The notes below the pieces were generated by a model. It was not told where the DNA came from, did not search any database, and was given only the letters and a program-made list of their open reading frames with translations. The position numbers and the translations under genes were made by a program. This document shows positions 1 to 11,037 of a stretch of 64,000 bases of DNA, in pieces. Origin of the DNA: Parapristionchus giblindavisi (taxonomy: Eukaryota; Nematoda; Chromadorea; Rhabditida; Diplogasteridae); NCBI GenBank assembly GCA_943737045.1, contig CALSFV010000126.1:62001-126000 (forward strand). Direction: 5' to 3'. Position 1 is the stretch's first letter. Every line of letters starts with the position of its first letter.

Positions 1-725
1 AAATGATAATCGGAAGATAGATGAATTGTCAAATTCTATGAATCTATTAAGTGCCTTATAAGTGAAGCATAAATCAATAAGTGCGCGTCTACGTTCAAGT
101 GGTTCGAGATTTAGAGCTAACAAACGGTCAGAATATGATATGCGAGGTTGGAGACATTTAGCATAGATGCGACGGGTATAGTCTTGTTGTACTTTCTCAA
201 TAAGATCAATAAGATATTGTTCGTGCGGAGACCAAAGTTCATAGGCATATTCAAGAATAGGCCTAACGTAGATAGAGAATAAACGTGCGTATAGTTTAAG
301 ACTGCTAGAAGAGAAGATACGGTAAATATAAGCGCATCTGCTTTTGGCTTTTGATACGATAGATTGGATGTGAGGGGCGAAAAAGGAGTATTATTGATAA
401 GAAAATCAATATTAGGATGTTTAGAACCAATACTCATAACGACAGTCTTAGATGTGGAGATAGACAAACCCCAATCAGTGGACCATTTAAACAATATATT
501 GAGAACAGATTGAAGAGAGGAGGGGTCAGAGAAAGAATAGAGCTTGACGTCATCAGCGTACATTGTACATCGAACAGTAGAGGGAAGTAAGAGAGGAAGA
601 TCAGATATATAAATGCTAAAAAGGAGAGGGCCAAGACAACTACCCTGGGGTACTCCAGATATGGCTTTAAATGGGTTAGATTCAGAATCACCTACGATTA
701 CACGTTGAGTACGATTATATTTTAT
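1..725 (-). pseudogene. CR1/jockey-type non-LTR retrotransposon, reverse transcriptase fragment
   Basis: Read on the minus strand from about 722, the translation gives the RT signature GVPQGSCLGPLLF, then MYADDVKLYS (the YxDD catalytic motif, near 555-563), then the thumb and C-terminal part, including RPILEYAYELWSPHEQY (near 240) and LEPLERRRALIDLCFTYKAL (near 100-50). The frame is broken between the YADD block and the C-terminal block (about 345-375). A stop precedes the first RT codons near 728, and no upstream endonuclease is present in the window. The element is therefore a truncated, dead copy that runs off the left edge. Clade placement within the CR1/jockey group is by motif only. Confidence 0.85.
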
Positions 726-2286
726 CTACGCCCGAGAGCGCAACGAGAAACAATTAGAAAATACGAGTGAAACATAATGATACATGATGATAATGACTCT
801 CATAAATGCTATGGTGAATAAAAGGGGGTGGGGGTGCATAAGGTAAGAAATATATAGAGATCAATCAATCAGGCAAACTGGGCTCATCTTGTCATCGTCT
901 GGTCTTTCTCTCATGGTGGGAGTGAGAGTAGGAGGAATTATCCGAGGAAGAGGACTCGGTGACCAGGTTGACTCTGCTCCGAGAACCAGATGCTAGATTG
1001 CTAATGGGTATGGGTGGTGCTGAATTAAAGAGATATTCTAGAGGGAGAAGGGGATGAATGCTATGACAAGGGGATAAATATAGATGTGCAACTATTAATG
1101 AAGATATTGATACAATTATCGATAAACGGTAAACTTGGACAAATCTAATTGTGATTATCTATTTTGGTATACATTTAAACTAGGTGAGCAATGTACATGA
1201 GATGGCAATTCACTTAATAATCTAGCTACTCTTCTAGAAAAACAATTGAATCGTGGAGTTGATTTTCTTATGCAAGTACATTTTATACGCACAATATATA
1301 TTCATTCAACCTTACTACCTCGTTGTGGTATTGTATTTATGTGTCCCTAATGCATTTCTCTATGTATCTCATTATCATTCTTACCTGAAACGCACATAAA
1401 GATATTATTATTATTAACTGAATGATAAAGATATTTATTATTGTATTATTTATCAAACAATCGCATATTATGAATGAGCGGGAAATGGCAGAATTTTGAA
1501 TAGGAAAGATATTGACACTGGGCAAGCAATTGGAGTACAATTTGTGCATAAGTGAGCCATGAATGAAGAAAGATGAATTAGAAAGAGATTGAGGGAATTA
1601 GATCATAAAAGTGAGAAAGATCATGGAAACGAAAAAAAAAACTAAATATTAACAATTAAATAATATTAATAATAATTATTATTGTAACTGTCCCTCATAT
1701 GTTGTATGATCATAAATATTTCACAATAAAGATTCTCAATCTGTTGTCTATCCTGATAAAAAACAAATACAACGAATGAAACTCCAATACTTCAATCCTC
1801 TCATTTATTCCCAGTTCTTCTTCGTTTTTGCTGTAATAAATAAATAAATACTTTGTTGTATCTGATATTAATGACAATATATCAAAGCTAGATTATATTA
1901 GCTAGTTTCTGAATCATGTCATCATTTTCAATGTGTGTATTGGTTTCTTGGTTTTCAGAATGAAACTTAGCATGGACTACAACATAGTCTAGATAGGATT
2001 ATATAATACTACACATATAGATGACGATCATAATTTGGGATTATGCTCCTGGTGAAATGAGAAAATGGAAAGATGTTTTAGTTAGAAGACTTTGGTTACA
2101 AGATACTTATATTTAGATAATATTTTGATATTCTAATGTAAACAGATGTGTTGCGATGCAACTTGTACCAGGTACGAAAAGAGAGAATCCATAGTAGTGT
2201 CAGGAAAAGATATTATTAAATATTACGTGTATGATATTACGAAACTATATGATACTTCACTACAATGCGAAGATAATAAACGATAC
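726..2286. other. AT-rich stretch without a recognisable gene
   Basis: No convincing coding exon, RNA gene or complete element was found. A 62-codon frame at 2146-2334 opens right after an AG but has no partner exon. Short AT-rich inverted stretches (about 1640-1690) are present. Confidence 0.4.
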
Positions 2287-2288
2287 TA

Positions 2289-3129
2289 CAGGGTGCGGCA
2301 GAATTATGGAAACAGTATCTTTGATCTCCCCTGACCACATGTATTGAGCAAATCGGTTCAAAATATAATATTTTATCAACAACTATCACATCAACAACAA
2401 TCTGTGTTAACTTCTCAATTCTGTCTCCTTTCGCGTCAACAACTTGCTTCAAACGATTTTGGAATGGTATGGTGGGTCGGTTCTTTCCCATTCCCGGAGA
2501 TTTTTTCAAGCTCCAATGCCTGTTCCCAAAGTGGCGCTAGGCCACGGGGCCCAGACACTTCATTTGGATCTCTTACAGGTTGTTATAGTTCAACTTGGCT
2601 CCAGGATCGACGAAAACCAGGAAAGTCTGTCCCATTGTACAAATGTCGGCCCAGGCCACGAATTTCCGAGGAAGAAATCCTCGATTTTATTAAAAAATTA
2701 TTTCGAGAGCGCCGGTTAAAGGTGGACTCACGCGAATATTTTCGCGAACAAACTGTGAAGACAGAAAGTGAGCAAAAGTTATTCTACATACTGTAGACTA
2801 CTTATTTTATGCTAATTCAGCTTATTGATCGCTAGAATCATGAATGAATCATGCTTGCAATTGCAGGCAAAGGCGCGCTTTTTGAAAATAGGAAAGTTCG
2901 GCAATAGGATTCGAACCCGCGACCATGGGCTACATGGTCCGAAGTTTACCCCTACACTAAGGGATTGGTGAGTGCTTATTCTATCTTCTTGCTTATCACT
3001 TGATACTTGCATAAGAGATGCAAGAGATTTGAATAATCATTCGCGGGTCTCCACCTTTAAACGCACAAAACGATAAAAAAAAACTGCTTAATGCAGGAAG
3101 TCTTGTTTCCATAATTCTGCCGCACCCTG
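2289..3129 (-). mobile_element. Degenerate mariner-family DNA transposon with matching terminal inverted repeats
   Basis: The element starts CAGGGTGCGGCAGAATTATG and ends with the reverse complement of the same sequence (about 25 bp match), flanked by TA at 2287-2288 and 3130-3131. On the minus strand between the ends, 2700 down to about 2240 encodes a broken Tc1/mariner transposase: segments reading WADICTMGQTFLVFVDPGAK and later RHFGNRHWSLKK fit the region of the catalytic core, but stops and frame changes interrupt it. A tRNA-like repeat (2898-2966) lies inside the right half. The copy is clearly inactive. Confidence 0.75.
2898..2966 (-). repeat. tRNA-derived SINE-like body
   Basis: On the minus strand it reads as a tRNA with an A-box-like TTAGTGTAGGGGTAAAC (2947-2963) and a B box GGTTCGAATCC (2907-2917). 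Its 3' flank, ATTGCCGAACTTTCCTATT, recurs behind another tRNA-like body at 19757-19860, so the two belong to one dispersed family. It is inserted in the mariner remnant. Confidence 0.6.
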
Positions 3130-3223
3130 TAAAAGAAATGATTGGACCGTATGTAATTCTGATAATGGTAATGTACTTTACACAATCAATGTTGCTCTTA
3201 TACAATATAAATTTAATTATTTG

Positions 3224-3330
3224 GTAGCCTATGGCAACGAATGTTGTACCGGTATTATCAGTAGGAGAGCACGGTATTTGGCTACCGTAGCCGTCAGGAA
3301 TCTGGAACTGATTTTTTTCAGTCGATCCAT
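3224..3330 (+). repeat. Partial arm of the 4583-5119 palindromic repeat family
   Basis: The stretch from TAGCCTATGGCAACGAATGT to the ACTGATTTTTTTCAGTCGA motif matches one outer arm of the palindromic repeat at 4583-5119 with substitutions. It is truncated where a CG-rich block (3340-3425) starts. Confidence 0.6.
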
Positions 3331-3339
3331 CTCCAGACT

Positions 3340-3425
3340 TTCTGCGCGACACGCGCGCGGGGTAGTGACAAGTCGCGCGCGGGATATGGTGGGTCGCGAC
3401 TTTTCACTGTCCCGCGCGCGTGTCT
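3340..3425. repeat. CGCGCG-rich cluster
   Basis: Several GCGCGCG runs and GTCGCGC repeats stand out sharply from the AT-rich surroundings. They partly pair with each other. No gene is visible. Confidence 0.5.
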
Positions 3426-3441
3426 TGAGATGCATTTGCAA

Positions 3442-3510
3442 TGTTCCACGACTTCGCTGTCGCCGTAGATATCCATAGGATATCTACGGCGACAGCGATG
3501 TCGTGGAACA
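3442..3510. repeat. Near-perfect 69-bp hairpin
   Basis: Two 33-bp arms starting TGTTCCACGACTTCGCTGTC pair around a 3-base loop (ATA) with a single mismatch. It could be the core of a small foldback element or a hairpin RNA precursor. No further context supports either. Confidence 0.85.
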
Positions 3511-3943
3511 TATCCGTTCGGTCCAAAGCCGAAAATCCTTAGAGCGCATCGGACTACTGTAAGAAGTTACAGTAGCCACCAACTATTTATAGCTTGCTCT
3601 CATTATCAGAAGACTTGCTACAAATAGTCGAATTGTGTTGATGTTTGCACTTTTTGCGGGTACGAGGGTCACCAGTTTTGTACAAAGTCGAAAATCCAGA
3701 GAGCACCTGAGTAAATAATAAATAAATATTTATCGCATCTTTCAATTTAATGACGGAGTTAAAAGAAAATAATTGATAGAACTAATGATAAAATAAAAAG
3801 AAGCGAAAATAACTGTAACAATTAGGTCTCAGTATTACATTACGAACATAAGAACTAAAGTAACAGGGTTTTGCAGTTACAATTGTATTATCTAAAGCGT
3901 TCCATTGAGAGACTATTCTATTGCTAAGAAAGGCTAAATACTT

Positions 3944-5753
3944 ACAAGGGAATCCTCGGAGGCCACACTCACCGATCTTGACAAAATTTTTACTTGTGGT
4001 GAACCTCATATAGGGATGAGGTTTAGCGGTGTCGGGAGCTGCTTATCATTTTTTTGAAATTTTAAAATTCATTTTTAAGATCGACCAAAAAATGGGCGGT
4101 GCGCGCAGTGTGCACATAGAGATTACACACCGCTCATTATCGCAAGTTCATTTTGACAGTGAAACAGATGTGTCGGTGGTGCAGTGTTAAGTTTCATGCT
4201 TTGAGGTCGGTATGTAGTATGTTCAATCCCTTCTGCGTTTTACTCTTTTGCAAGGACTTGTATATTTCACAAACAATTTTTTTATCAGCACATTCAAAAT
4301 TGATTTTTGAAAAAATATTTGAATATTTATTTACATTGTGTATAGTAAAATTTATCAAACAATAAAAATGGAATTTTAACAATAGTGACATTCTGCAATA
4401 AAATGATTCTAGATCACACAATGCACATTTAATGAATGGGAGATTGAAACAGTTAGGAGTTGAACAGCGATGAGAAAGCGAAGACGGGAACAGTGCCTGC
4501 ACAGGTGAGAGAAATGGAGCAGGGGTAGTAATATGGGGAGCTCGATTCGACAACGATCGTTTCGACAACGGATCATAAATCGGTGGCCTGTGGCAACAAA
4601 AGTTGCACCATTGTTATCAGTAGGAGTGTACGGTATTGGACTACCGTAACCGTCGGGAATCGCGAACTGATTTTTTCAGTCCACCCATGATCATGATTCA
4701 TGGTTGAAATTTACCGAAGTCGAAAAATTCATGATGCTCCGAGATCAAATAATAGTTGTCGTTATATCATTAATGAGTCAACTTTTATCTTTCATGATAC
4801 CGTAAGCCGAACTACCGTAATCAAACCGCGATTTGCCGTGAACTTCGCTATAATATTGTAGGGTACAGCAGCTAGAATACGGTAGTTCGGGTTACGGTAT
4901 CCATAAAGGTAAAAGTTGGCTCACTATTGATATAATGGAAACTAGTATTTGGTTTCGGAGCGTCATGAATTTTTCGACTTCGGTAAATTTCAATCATGAA
5001 TCATGATCATGGGTGGACTGAAAAAATCAGTTCGCGATTCCCGACGGTTACGGTAGTCCAATACCGTACACTCCTACTGATAACAATGGTGCAACTTTTG
5101 TTGCCACAGGCCACCGATTTATGATCCGTTGTCGAAACGATCGTTGTCGAATCGAGCTCCCCATATTACTACCCCTGCTCCATTTCTCTCACCTGTGCAG
5201 GCACTGTTCCCGTCTTCGCTTTCTCATCGCTGTTCAACTCCTAACTGTTTCAATCTCCCATTCATTAAATGTGCATTGTGTGATCTAGAATCATTTTATT
5301 GCAGAATGTCACTATTGTTAAAATTCCATTTTTATTGTTTGATAAATTTTACTATACACAATGTAAATAAATATTCAAATATTTTTTCAAAAATCAATTT
5401 TGAATGTGCTGATAAAAAAATTGTTTGTGAAATTTACAAGTCCTTGCAAAAGAGTAAAACGCAGAAGGGATTGAACATACTACATACCGACCTCAAAGCA
5501 TGAAACTTAACACTGCACCACCGACACATCTGTTTCACTGTCAAAATGAACTTGCGATAATGAGCGGTGTGTAATCTCTATGTGCACACTGCGCGCACCG
5601 CCCATTTTTTGGTCGATCTTAAAAATGAATTTTAAAATTTCAAAAAATTGATAAGCAGCTCCCGACACCGCTAAACCTCATCCCTATATGAGGTTCACCA
5701 CAAGTAAAAATTTTGTCAAGATCGGTGAGTGTGGCCTCCGGGGATTCCCTTGT
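3944..5753. repeat. 1.8-kb near-perfect palindrome
   Basis: The sequence from 3944 reads almost identically to the reverse complement from 5753 inward, with the centre near 4848. Both arms hold the same 124-codon open frame (4194-4568 minus and 5129-5503 plus), which is identical by symmetry and so is not independent evidence of coding. The central 4583-5119 is a palindromic repeat family also seen at 3224-3330 and 40860-41770. Confidence 0.9.
4583..5119. repeat. Palindromic MITE-like repeat containing ACCGTAATC-type words
   Basis: It begins GGTGGCCTGTGGCAACAAAA and ends with its reverse complement. Internal landmarks are the ACTGATTTTTTCAGTCCA segment and the ACTACCGTAA/TTACGGTAGT words around the centre. 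Diverged copies occur at 3224-3330 and 40860-41770. No transposase is present, so it is non-autonomous. Confidence 0.75.
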
Positions 5754-5757
5754 TAGA

Positions 5758-6075
5758 AGAAGATGCTGGATGAACACAAAGCTTCATATTGTGACCACGA
5801 GTTGAATTAATTGTGTTTGAAAACAGGAACAAAGAGCGGGGATCAATGTCAATGAAATTGTGAATGGTCTTATATACGAAAATTATGTCGTTTTGTCTAC
5901 GTCTAGATTCGAGGGAGGGGAGATTGAGGTGGCGGAGTCTCTCATGGTAGTTTGTGACAGTAGTTAAATTAATATTATTAAAAGGCGCTCTCGCTAAGAC
6001 GGCAAGCAAGGTGGCACAGTTGGTGAAAATCGTTTCTATGCGCTCAAACTTCACAGATGGAGTGCCTAGGGGTGG
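5758..6075 (-). pseudogene. Non-LTR reverse transcriptase, C-terminal fragment
   Basis: On the minus strand the frame reads FERIETIFTNCATLLAVLAR, then YHERLRHLNLPSLESRRRQN and DIIFVYKTIHNFIDIDPRS. This is the typical sequence after the RT thumb in CR1/jockey-type elements and parallels the C-terminal block at 1-240. Only the C-terminal part is present. It abuts the right end of the 3944-5753 palindrome. Shorter pieces of the same region are at about 6380-6455 and 42986-43070, both plus strand. Confidence 0.75.
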
Positions 6076-7050
6076 GATACACTTCAGCCAAAAAATTGGA
6101 CTCAAAATGTGATCTTTGATCTCTGATCTCGCGAAAAATAAAGTTGAGATTTTCCTATCTTGTTATATACCATTCGAAAGAGAGCAAAAAGTTATGCTAG
6201 AATATAAATTTGAAACTTATCTCTCTCTCTCTCATATCTCCGACCCTTCCTTCTCCCCCTAGAGAGCTCCTATCGTTTCTTTCTCCTATAACCAATCACA
6301 GTCCTACTTAATTTTTCTCTCCCTTACCCTCTTTCAAACGTGAACATCGATTGGTTGATCTTGTCCGAACCGTACTAATGGTTCGATTTTCACCAACTGT
6401 GCCATCTTCCATCCCGTTCACTGCATTCTTACCGAGAACGCCTTTTAATAGATGTACAAGAATAAGGATGCACGCACTTTAAATATAAATTTTTTGATTA
6501 AATAAGTTAACTAGCAATGTGCCCTATGGTGTTTCGGCCGCTACGTCAGTGTAAGAATTTACGGTAGCCATACCTACCCATTCCACCTTGTTGCTTATCT
6601 CCATTCTGATCTTTGGTCTTGGTCATCTCAACTATCTACAATAACCGAATCTTCACGGTTCCATGCAGCCTCATCCACTGTTCATTCCATGCAGCCTCGT
6701 CCACTGCTCCTTGCTCACGCTCCATGTGCAATCAAGATAATCTACGAGTGGGACCACTGATCAAGTATGGAGATCCCTTTCACCCCCCACCCCCCGCCCC
6801 GAGTCACCTTTCATTTATTTCTTTCTTCTAGATAGCGAAGTCATTATCATCACCTATTTATTTTTGTTCATATCATTTTCATGTGTCGTTGCATGCGTGT
6901 GCATGTAGATAAAATATAAAAAAATATAATATAATATATATAATACTGATCGATGATTACTGTCTACAGTATCTCTAGCACAGCGTTTCGAGTACGCAAA
7001 AATGATAGAGCGCAGACGGTTAGTACACAATACGTTAATTTTTAAAAAAT
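6076..7050. other. Repeat fragments and low-complexity DNA, no gene seen
   Basis: It contains a 60-bp piece shared with 40080-40160 (GGGGTGGGATACACTTCAGC), a CT-rich run (6215-6300), a second small RT fragment (6380-6455) and a C-rich run (6783-6802). Open frames here look non-coding. Confidence 0.5.
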
Positions 7051-7089
7051 ATTTTGCAAGGTTTTCAGTGCCCACTCTCCAAGTGTTGG

Positions 7090-7265
7090 AGAAATACTGT
7101 GCTCCCATCTAATCCACATACAATACATATCCCACTGTATTCATTCACTTTTGTGATTTATATTTGTTTCAAAGAAGGCACAGAAGTTAACAGAATTTGT
7201 TTATCGGTACATAACATCATCAACAACTATGATATATTTTACAATGATGAAATTGAGGTAGATGA
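7090..7265 (+). repeat. Copy 1 of a four-copy segment with a conserved open frame
   Basis: The frame reads YSFTFVIYICFKEG, then LSVHNIINNYDIFYNDE. The same segment is at 13130-13310 (minus), 44770-44922 (plus) and 50650-50845 (minus). This is the most diverged copy. It may be an exon of a duplicated gene or simply a repeat. No flanking exon could be joined. Confidence 0.45.
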
Positions 7266-7356
7266 TGCATATGGTGGAGGTAGTTCTAAATAGAATGGAG
7301 GTAGAATAAAGTGTAGATATATAAATGGAGAATAGGGGGAGAGTACGGTAGTATTA

Positions 7357-7557
7357 TTATTGATTATTTCCATTGAAGATTGTGGAGGGTAGAGCGGGAA
7401 TTGGTCCTCCAATACGATTGTCGACTAGAGGATGGAAGTCCTCATTGGACTCTTTCTTATCTCCAATAATGGAGATATTGATAGATTGATTAGAAGAGTG
7501 ATACCACCACTCCATGAATTCCTCAGAGTAGACTACTTCACCAGCGACAAAGGCCAT
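7357..7557 (-). CDS. Small duplicated 66-residue protein, copy 1
   Basis: The single-exon frame starts at an ATG at 7557 and reads MAFVAGEVVYSEEFMEWWYH, ending at a TAA. It has no signal peptide or membrane segment; the middle is polar and acidic and the product is not recognised. A second copy at 25288-25488 (plus) has the same length. In the first 48 codons the copies differ only at third positions without amino-acid change. Replacements cluster near codons 50-57 (GGPIPALP here, GGAVHAVP there). That pattern suggests a translated frame. It could also be a first exon, because the divergence begins after the GGA codon. Confidence 0.5.
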   Translation of the reverse strand: MAFVAGEVVYSEEFMEWWYHSSNQSINISIIGDKKESNEDFHPLVDNRIGGPIPALPSTIFNGNNQ

Positions 7558-7689
7558 ATTCAAGAATATTCAAGAATGAATATGATTTCTTAGTAAAGAA
7601 ACGGAACTTTATAGATGTGCATCAATAGAAATGGGCGGAGTTACTAGTCGAGGATGGATTGACTCCGCCCACCAAAACGTTCGAATGTA

Positions 7690-7725
7690 CTCAGAGTACA
7701 TGGATATAAAAGGGCAAATATAGTG
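7690..7725 (+). promoter_or_regulatory. TATA-box-like motif upstream of and divergent from the small gene
   Basis: GGATATAAAAGGGC lies about 140 bases from the start of the minus-strand 66-codon frame and points away from it. The duplicate keeps the motif (about 25140, minus strand) and its spacing from the copy at 25288. A weaker version, CCCTTTTAAAT, is at 25796. No plus-strand coding exon could be identified downstream. Confidence 0.3.
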
Positions 7726-7829
7726 CAGAATGCAGGGACAGATACTGAACAACAAATGTTTAGGTCATAATTAAACCAATTATCTATGTTTACAACGACG
7801 ACTAATGTTAGGGTGGGATACCCAGCCTT

Positions 7830-8440
7830 ACAGTAACCATCAAATTATTGATCTTTGAACTCTATATGTATTCTAAGCTTTGGATTTATTTGTCGAAGCT
7901 CAGTATTTTATATTTAGCTTGCATTGTCATCGTTTATTGTTCATTTCAATATTTCGCTGCATTATTTTTAATCTGGCACTCATGTCGTTGTAGAGTTTAA
8001 GAGATTTTTGGGTTGTTTGTGTTCTCGAGTTGGAGCGTGAATTACTCTGAGCTACTTGGTTATATTCTTGTCTTATTGTTAGTAAGAATAGACAAAGTTT
8101 ACATTTATTGATCTTTGGTATTTTAGTTACAGCAAACAGAGAATTCAGGCAAAGTTACTTTCGTGAACTAAACTCTCTGTTTCTGAGATCAAGGCGAGGT
8201 AAACATTCATTACAAAACATGCACCGACTTAAATAATAGCTTCTTCTTCTCAGAAACCAAGAAATCAAAATACGAATTCAATGTTCATTATGATAAATAT
8301 CACAAGGTATCTGCAATTTTTATTTTCAAAAGATTCAAATTAACTTGAAATTATTGAACAAATAACATGTTTCCATTTTCGATACATAACTATAAAACAT
8401 TTGTAATATAGTGTAATATAGTTTTTTTGTATTTTCAAAA
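7830..8440. other. AT-rich intergenic DNA
   Basis: No coding exon, RNA gene or repeat family member could be supported here. Confidence 0.4.
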
Positions 8441-10720
8441 TGCCATCTCACTTTGAGATATTAATTGAGTAATGAGAATGCAATACATTTTATGCTCTAC
8501 CATGGTTGGAGATGGGAATCAATGAATGAAATTGAAAGTTAAACTCTTTTCTATGAACGAAACGGCTGACAGTTTTCAATAGTGCATCATTTTATACGAA
8601 AATATGAACGATCTTTCTCTATCATCGAATCAAAATCTTAAAAGAATCCCTTCTAGAAGACTACAAGCAAGCCAGGAGGTATACCAAAGTAGAGACTAAA
8701 ATCAGCACTATGAGGACTAATTGAGCGTTATGGAATAGTTGGCATCTGATTGATCAATTGATTAACATGAGGTGAAAATCTTGGAGATGAAAATCTCGCA
8801 AAAAAATATTTTTTGAGAAAATTTGAAGTTTCGTCAGATTTTAATTTAGTTTGATCTTGATTTTGAGTTTGATTCTACGCCTGCTCAAAATGGAAATGAA
8901 ATGAAAGTCTTGCATTGAATGAATCGATGAGTCGTAGAATACAAACGGTCGTGTATTCATTTTAACTTGTAAGTCATTATACAATCGAACTAAAAGTCGT
9001 TTTTTTTGGTGATAACGATATTAGATTAATGATAACTCACAGCGTTCTCATGACTTTCAAAGCAAGAACGACCGCTCAACATACAAACTCTCTCGAATAC
9101 AATGGTCTCTCCTTTGTCTTGCTTTGGAAGAAAAATGGCTTGGACCAGAATACTGTGAACTTCTCAACTATCAATTATAAGTACTAATCAAGTATGTAAC
9201 GCAGTGTATGTAATATGGTCGAATTAGTGTAAAACAATTCTTTTCCCAAAAACCGTCAAAATTCTGGTGTCCTTCTCGACTTTGCTCGTCATGTCAGTCA
9301 TAGGTTGTAAGTAAAACATATATCCATAGTTAAACTCTTTTTTATGATTGAAACTGTTGGAAGTTTCCAATATTGAATCATTTTATACGAACATTGAGAA
9401 TTCTTTCTCTCTCATCGAATTAACATCAACAGCACAAATTAATCCCTTCTAGAAGATTTTATGCAATCCATGAAGTATGCCTTCTATCAAACAATTTAGG
9501 ACCAAGGACTTTGTGGGTTGTTTCAATCTTCATGATTCACTATTCGAAAAGGATCAATTATTTGGACCCGAGAAGATGAATGAAGAATGTTCGAGAGAAT
9601 CATTGGCAACAACTCCATTCCTCAATTGTTCCATCCATGCAACAGGTCATTTACGAATTTTTGGGGAAATTCAAATTATTTTACGTTTTACACCAGTTCT
9701 AGCTTTTCAAGTTTTTTATTCGTGAGTTGAATACTGTGGGAAATCATACTCATCGTTTTTTTCATAACTCGTACTTATACGTTCAAACATGCAGAATATA
9801 ATTACATTTCTGCATAATCTAATCATTCCAGAAATTGAAATAAGAATATACGTATAGCTTTATATTACGAACCAGATTATTCTCTACGTAGGTCATGGTC
9901 TAATCAAATGTATAGAAGACCATGGTGAAGCAAAACGAAACTAACATCAACATTATGTGGATTAACTTAGGCGTCATAAGACATCTGGCAACTGAGTGAT
10001 CAATTGATCGAAGCAGGTTCATGTTCTTTCTATTACAAAATATTGCTCTGTTCTGGTTAATTGGTCCCAACCAAATAGATTGGTCCCATGAAAATAGATT
10101 GGTCTGTAGAAAATAGATTGGTCCAATGAAAATAGATTGGTCTCATGAAAATTGTAAAAAAATCAAAACATTAACATTGATCGTTTTCTTATCACGATTT
10201 AGTTGACACCTTTTTCTAATTAGCGAAATTTATAAAGAGATAAAGAGGAAAACAAAATATAAATAGATAAAGAGGAAAACAAAAGTAGGATTCTGCGGGA
10301 GAATTCATACCTCCCGGTTTGCTTGTAGTCTACTAGAATTGATTCAATTGCGTTGTTGATGTTTATTCGATGATAGAGAAAGAATCCTTAATGTCCGTTT
10401 AAAATTATGCAATATTGGACTACCAATAGTTTCGTTTTTATAATAAAAAAGAGTTCAACTATCAATTTCATTTATTGATTGCCATCTCCAACATAGGCAG
10501 GGTATGAGAAGTATTTGCTTTACTCAATTAATATCTAAAAATAAGACGGTATTTTGAAAATACAGAAACAGTAATCACAGTATTCTTATATAAGCCATCA
10601 TTTTTTGATATCCAGACAAGCGAGAGAGCGTAAATTTTGAGAGAGTTTCTATGTTGAGCGATCGTTCTGGATTCCAAAACGGACAGAATACTGTGTCATA
10701 TACTATGAATCAATCAATCA
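8440..10720. repeat. Diverged foldback region with three related segments
   Basis: The 8530-8660 segment (AGTTAAACTCTTTT with CATCATTTTATACGAA) recurs directly at 9330-9460 and inverted at 10350-10475. The 9050-9175 segment (GCTCAACATACAAACTCTC with CAGAATACTGTG) recurs inverted at 10640-10700. The arms are clearly diverged. An 82-codon frame at 9477-9725 lies between them and is not recognised. Confidence 0.6.
10059..10151 (+). repeat. 19-bp tandem repeat
   Basis: Four copies of AAATAGATTGGTCYNATGA with single-base differences follow a partial unit. It lies at the centre of the foldback region. Confidence 0.85.
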
Positions 10721-10776
10721 ATCTTTAACAGATTAACACATTAGTGTGCTGGGATATGATTGCTGTGAGCCTTTAA

Positions 10777-11037
10777 AGATGGAGACCCACGAGTTTTTTC
10801 GTAATAAGACTGTTCGGATAGAATGATAGAGATTCATCAGACGAATCGAAAGACATATCTGATATTGATTCCCGATATGTTTAAAGCACACTATGCTCAA
10901 GGCATGTAGAAAGTGCCCATCTGATCTGCATCCTTGACTCTCTCATTTTCTCATTGTCCCTTACTCCAATTACCATATAGTTTTCAACATGCTTATCGTG
11001 GAGGGAGTCAGTCATGCCAACTCATGGATCCCCTTCT
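10777..11037. mobile_element. TTAA-flanked inverted-repeat element
   Basis: It starts AGATGGAGACCCACGAGTT and ends with the reverse complement of AGAAGGGGATCCATGAGTT, flanked by TTAA on both sides. Related copies: 14087-14460, 41335-41622 (inverted) and about 48803-49072. There is no coding capacity. TTAA targets are typical of piggyBac-type transposases, but the termini do not show the usual piggyBac start, so the family is open. Confidence 0.65.

Noticed and set aside
4194..5503. Identical 124-codon frames in both arms of the 3944-5753 palindrome
   Set aside because: Identity follows from the palindrome and gives no independent support. The composition is not clearly coding, and no splice partner or domain was found.
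9477..9725. 82-codon frame in the foldback region
   Set aside because: Some coding-like composition, but no splice signals, no second copy to compare and no recognisable domain.
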